DNA of 7,721 bases from Nitrospirae bacterium RIFCSPLOW2_12_42_9 (lineage in GTDB: Bacteria > Nitrospirota > 9FT-COMBO-42-15 > HDB-SIOI813): the NCBI GenBank assembly GCA_001805205.1, contig MHER01000091.1:283-8003 (forward strand), in the 5' to 3' direction. The notes beneath the pieces were generated by a model. It was not told the origin of the DNA. It ran no database searches and was given only the letters and a program-made list of their open reading frames with translations. A program made the position numbers and the translations under genes. Positions 5,462 to 7,721 of the stretch are shown in pieces (within the stretch, counting starts at the first letter, position 1; each line of letters begins with the position of its first letter).

Positions 5462-6961
5462 TTAATATAAATTCTGCTTGTGATCAATTTTCTTTAACAG
5501 CTCCTTGAGATTGTTCTGCGGAAGTTTGTAATCAGGCTTCAAAGATATGGCCTTAAGATACGCATCTTCAGCATCCTTGTATCTCCCTGCCATGGTATAG
5601 GCATATCCCAGGTTGTTAAAGACGCGGGCCTTTTGCGGAGATTTATATGCAGTGTCTTCCCATAAGGTTACCTCGCTCCTGTATACATGGTTTCGTCTGA
5701 CTGTAAAAATAATAAGCAATAAAATGAGTGATACAATACATGCCTTTTTAAAAACACCTTTTTCATCCGAAAATCCCCTTTCAAATCCCCCCTTACCCCC
5801 CTTTTCTAAAGGGGGGGAATTAAGTCCCCCTTTGAAAAAGGGGGATATAGGGGGATTTTCATTATCCTTTGTGCCTCGAAGGGGCCTGGGGGTTTCCTTA
5901 AACACCGGGACAATACTGACAAATGATAATATGAGGCCCAATACAGGAAGATATAACTGTCGTTCATTTGCCACATCAAGTCTTGGCACAATTGAGTTTG
6001 TTGGAATAAGATGGAGAAAGAACCAGAGAATGCCAAATCCTAGCAAAGGTCTTTTTCTAAGACATAGGGCTCCAATAATTAAGAGTATGGAAAGGAATAT
6101 GCACTCCATCACAAGCACAATTGACCATTCTGAGATAACCGGCAGGTCAGGGTCTATATTGAGTCTGTGAATCAGGAATACCCTTGTTATGAGGTAACTG
6201 ACACCGTTTATCTGACTCATGAGGTTTTTACCAACTCCCCTGATACCAAGACTGTATTCAAGAAGCCCCCCATAATTCGGGTGAATAATTATGGCAATAA
6301 TCATGATGCATAAGAGTCCCCAGTGAATTATCTGCCTCTTAATAACCGTTATAAGGTTTATCCTCCTCTGCTGAGTCAGCTCCCACAGTAGAAGTGCAAG
6401 AGGAAAGATTAACGCCGTTTCCTTTGTCAGAACAGCCATAAGAAAGAAAACAGGGGATACAAGGTAAAGGTATATCCTCCTTTGTTTCTCTATGCCATAG
6501 ACATATGCCAGAATACTTCCGAGATAAAACATCGCCATGAGAGATGAAGACCGGCCGCTGATATAAGTTACCGCCTCACTCTGCACAGGGTGGATAGCCC
6601 ATACAATTGAGATTATTATAGCCACTCTACGGCCAGAGGCCCTTTTCATAAATCTGAGTGAAAGGGAGTATATCATTAAGGCATTTATTGTATGTACAAT
6701 GAGGTTTAGAAGATGAAACCCTGAGAAACCCATACCTGAAGTCCAGTTCAGTGTATATGTGAATTTAAGAATGGGTCTTATGCCATGTCCGAGGTCATCA
6801 AACCATGCATGCCAGGAATGAACCACATTATTATTCACGATTACATTGTAGTCATCAAACTGGAATATCCCCCGGAATGAGTTCAGGTAGGCAATAAATA
6901 TCGTGAAGGTAATGAAAAGGTACGGAATCCACTTCCTATGTTTATCAATCAAGTCTGTCAA
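5462..6961 (-). CDS. GT-C glycosyltransferase-like multi-pass membrane protein with C-terminal TPR (TMTC-like)
   Basis: The 499-residue protein has about ten hydrophobic segments, e.g. 11-29, 82-102, 112-124, 141-155, 165-178, 212-226, 279-300, 306-318, 336-354 and 407-421, followed by a soluble tail with a TPR (about 444-477: ARVFNNLGYAYTMAGRYKDA...). The first outside loop has FQFDDYN (33-39), the acidic pair expected in GT-C transferases. HPVQSEAVTYISGR (124-137) and ANERQLYLP (331-339) match the TMTC-like family. Such proteins are thought to transfer sugars from lipid carriers to proteins; substrate unknown. Residues ~368-398 are encoded by a palindromic element (5769-5860) inserted in the loop between the last two membrane segments without breaking the frame. 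The start is TTG at 6961, giving a 17-nt overlap with the carboxypeptidase gene; TTG at 6952 is an alternative. No Shine-Dalgarno is obvious, so translation probably depends on coupling. Confidence 0.82.
   Translation of the reverse strand: MTDLIDKHRKWIPYLFITFTIFIAYLNSFRGIFQFDDYNVIVNNNVVHSWHAWFDDLGHGIRPILKFTYTLNWTSGMGFSGFHLLNLIVHTINALMIYSLSLRFMKRASGRRVAIIISIVWAIHPVQSEAVTYISGRSSSLMAMFYLGSILAYVYGIEKQRRIYLYLVSPVFFLMAVLTKETALIFPLALLLWELTQQRRINLITVIKRQIIHWGLLCIMIIAIIIHPNYGGLLEYSLGIRGVGKNLMSQINGVSYLITRVFLIHRLNIDPDLPVISEWSIVLVMECIFLSILLIIGALCLRKRPLLGFGILWFFLHLIPTNSIVPRLDVANERQLYLPVLGLILSFVSIVPVFKETPRPLRGTKDNENPPISPFFKGGLNSPPLEKGGKGGFERGFSDEKGVFKKACIVSLILLLIIFTVRRNHVYRSEVTLWEDTAYKSPQKARVFNNLGYAYTMAGRYKDAEDAYLKAISLKPDYKLPQNNLKELLKKIDHKQNLY
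5769..5860. repeat. 92-bp palindromic element inserted in frame in the GT-C gene
   Basis: Perfect 10-bp terminal inverted repeats GAAAATCCCC (5769-5778) and GGGGATTTTC (5851-5860) enclose two perfect 9-bp hairpins: CCCCCCTTT/AAAGGGGGG (5796-5816, loop TCT) and TCCCCCTTT/AAAGGGGGA (5825-5845, loop GAA). The left and right halves also pair with each other over ~23 bp. On the minus strand it encodes a Gly/Pro/Lys-rich stretch (PPISPFFKGGL, then SPPLEKGGKGG). No clear target-site duplication is visible. It looks like a REP/MITE-type element with no gene of its own. Confidence 0.82.
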
Positions 6962-7721
6962 GTATGGCCGGAGGCTTTACAACTGATTGATCCTGCCGGG
7001 TGGCAAATGCCTTATCGAGTATTGAGACAGCGTCCCACCACCTGTTTGGCGCATTAAGGAGGACGAGCAGAACCCTTGTCCCATTATTTTCAGCAAGGGC
7101 TATAAGGCATTTCCCTGCCTTCGAGGTATATCCTGTCTTAACCCCTGTAGCCCAGGGATAGCGTCCTATCAGCTCGTTTTTATTTTCAAGCAGAAAGGTA
7201 CGTTTTCTATCAACCGTGCTAATTTCATCTTTAACAATTGTAATCAGCTCTCTGAAAATCCTGTTTTTGAGGGCTGCCTCAGCAATGATTAATAGATCGC
7301 TGGCAGTTGAATATAACCCTTTACTATCGTGACCGCATGCGTTTGTAAAGTGGGTATCTCTCAAGCCCATTTCCTTTGCTCGTGAGTTCATCATGTCTGT
7401 AAACATTTTCTTGCTGCCTCCTGTGTGTTCTGCAAGAGCCCGGCACGCATCATTTGCAGATGTGATAAGCATAGCCGCAACAAGCTCACCAACCTGAATC
7501 TTATCACCATACTTTAACCCGATGCGGCTTCCGGTCTCTGTGGCAGCATCTCTGCTGATTGTTACAACATCATCAGGGGAAGATTTCTCGAGTACAATCA
7601 GCGCAGTCATTATCTTTGTCAGACTTGCCGGAGGAAGCCTTTTATCAGGCTCATGCGCCCAGAGTGTCTGCCCGTTCATCTGGAGAATATATGATTTTGC
7701 AACATGAGGGAATGGGTCAGC
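6945..7721 (-). CDS. D-alanyl-D-alanine carboxypeptidase, peptidase S11 / PBP5-6 family (partial, 5' end off window)
   Basis: The minus-strand frame is open to the right edge; 258 residues are visible, and the signal peptide and first residues are missing. The internal ATG at 7679 is not the start, because the upstream residues ADPFPHVAKSYIL continue the family's N-terminal strand. All three active-site motifs are present: SLTK (S33-K36 of the visible part, nucleophile and base), SAN within LLITSANDACRAL, and KTG within GVKTGYTSKAGKC. The enzyme (dacA/dacF type) trims the terminal D-Ala from peptidoglycan pentapeptides in the periplasm or outside the membrane. The protein ends soon after the catalytic domain (AFATRQDQSVVKPPAILDRLD), lacking the usual C-terminal beta domain and amphipathic membrane anchor of PBP5, so it may be soluble or held by an uncleaved N-terminus. 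Its stop overlaps the start of the GT-C gene by 17 nt, implying one operon. Confidence 0.93.
   Translation of the reverse strand, partial: ADPFPHVAKSYILQMNGQTLWAHEPDKRLPPASLTKIMTALIVLEKSSPDDVVTISRDAATETGSRIGLKYGDKIQVGELVAAMLITSANDACRALAEHTGGSKKMFTDMMNSRAKEMGLRDTHFTNACGHDSKGLYSTASDLLIIAEAALKNRIFRELITIVKDEISTVDRKRTFLLENKNELIGRYPWATGVKTGYTSKAGKCLIALAENNGTRVLLVLLNAPNRWWDAVSILDKAFATRQDQSVVKPPAILDRLD

Noticed and set aside
5613..6170. A 185-codon plus-strand ORF
   Set aside because: It is antisense to the GT-C gene, and its Pro/Gly-rich middle is only the palindromic element read from the other strand.

Overview
The window comes from a bacterial chromosome of moderate, slightly AT-rich composition. 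The likely host is an uncultured, environmental, diderm-type lineage such as Desulfobacterota, Nitrospirota or a neighbouring candidate phylum. This is inferred from the mix of FN3-dockerin and putative-Ig-dockerin secreted proteins, a TMTC-like GT-C/TPR membrane protein, and GC-rich palindromic elements that run into coding sequence. No gene here fixes the taxonomy. There are no rRNA, tRNA, CRISPR or transposase genes. Both edges cut genes: a secreted modular protein on the left and a D-Ala-D-Ala carboxypeptidase on the right.

Layout. (1) Positions 1-2414, minus strand: a strong sigma70-type promoter (2386-2414) leads into a two-gene secretory operon. The first gene encodes a small FN3-dockerin protein. 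Ten bases later the second encodes a long cohesin - four Ig-like repeats - dockerin protein, open at the left edge. Its ribosome binding site overlaps the upstream stop codon. (2) 2436-3343, minus: a decayed ClC chloride channel/antiporter gene with two apparent internal deletions, one frameshift and one in-frame stop. (3) 3411-3967, minus: a ribbon-helix-helix antitoxin / MazF-type toxin pair overlapping by 4 nt. Direct repeats lie across its -10 box and start codon. (4) 3968-4200: a divergent intergenic region with the antitoxin promoter, an imperfect hairpin and a plus-strand promoter. (5) 4201-5424, plus: an RlmI-like 23S rRNA m5C methyltransferase whose last ~14 codons come from a GC-rich palindromic repeat. 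(6) 5462-7721, minus: a GT-C glycosyltransferase-like membrane protein with a C-terminal TPR, overlapping the end of an upstream S11 carboxypeptidase gene. A 92-bp palindromic element sits in frame inside the GT-C gene.

How the parts relate. Regions 1 and 6 concern the cell surface. The dockerin/cohesin pair could form a small non-cellulosomal surface complex. The carboxypeptidase and GT-C protein look like a translationally coupled envelope unit. The ClC remnant and toxin-antitoxin pair in the middle look like an eroding accessory patch. The most unusual signals are the cohesin and dockerin modules within one small operon, the palindromic element that has become coding sequence in two neighbouring genes, and the traceable decay of the ClC gene.
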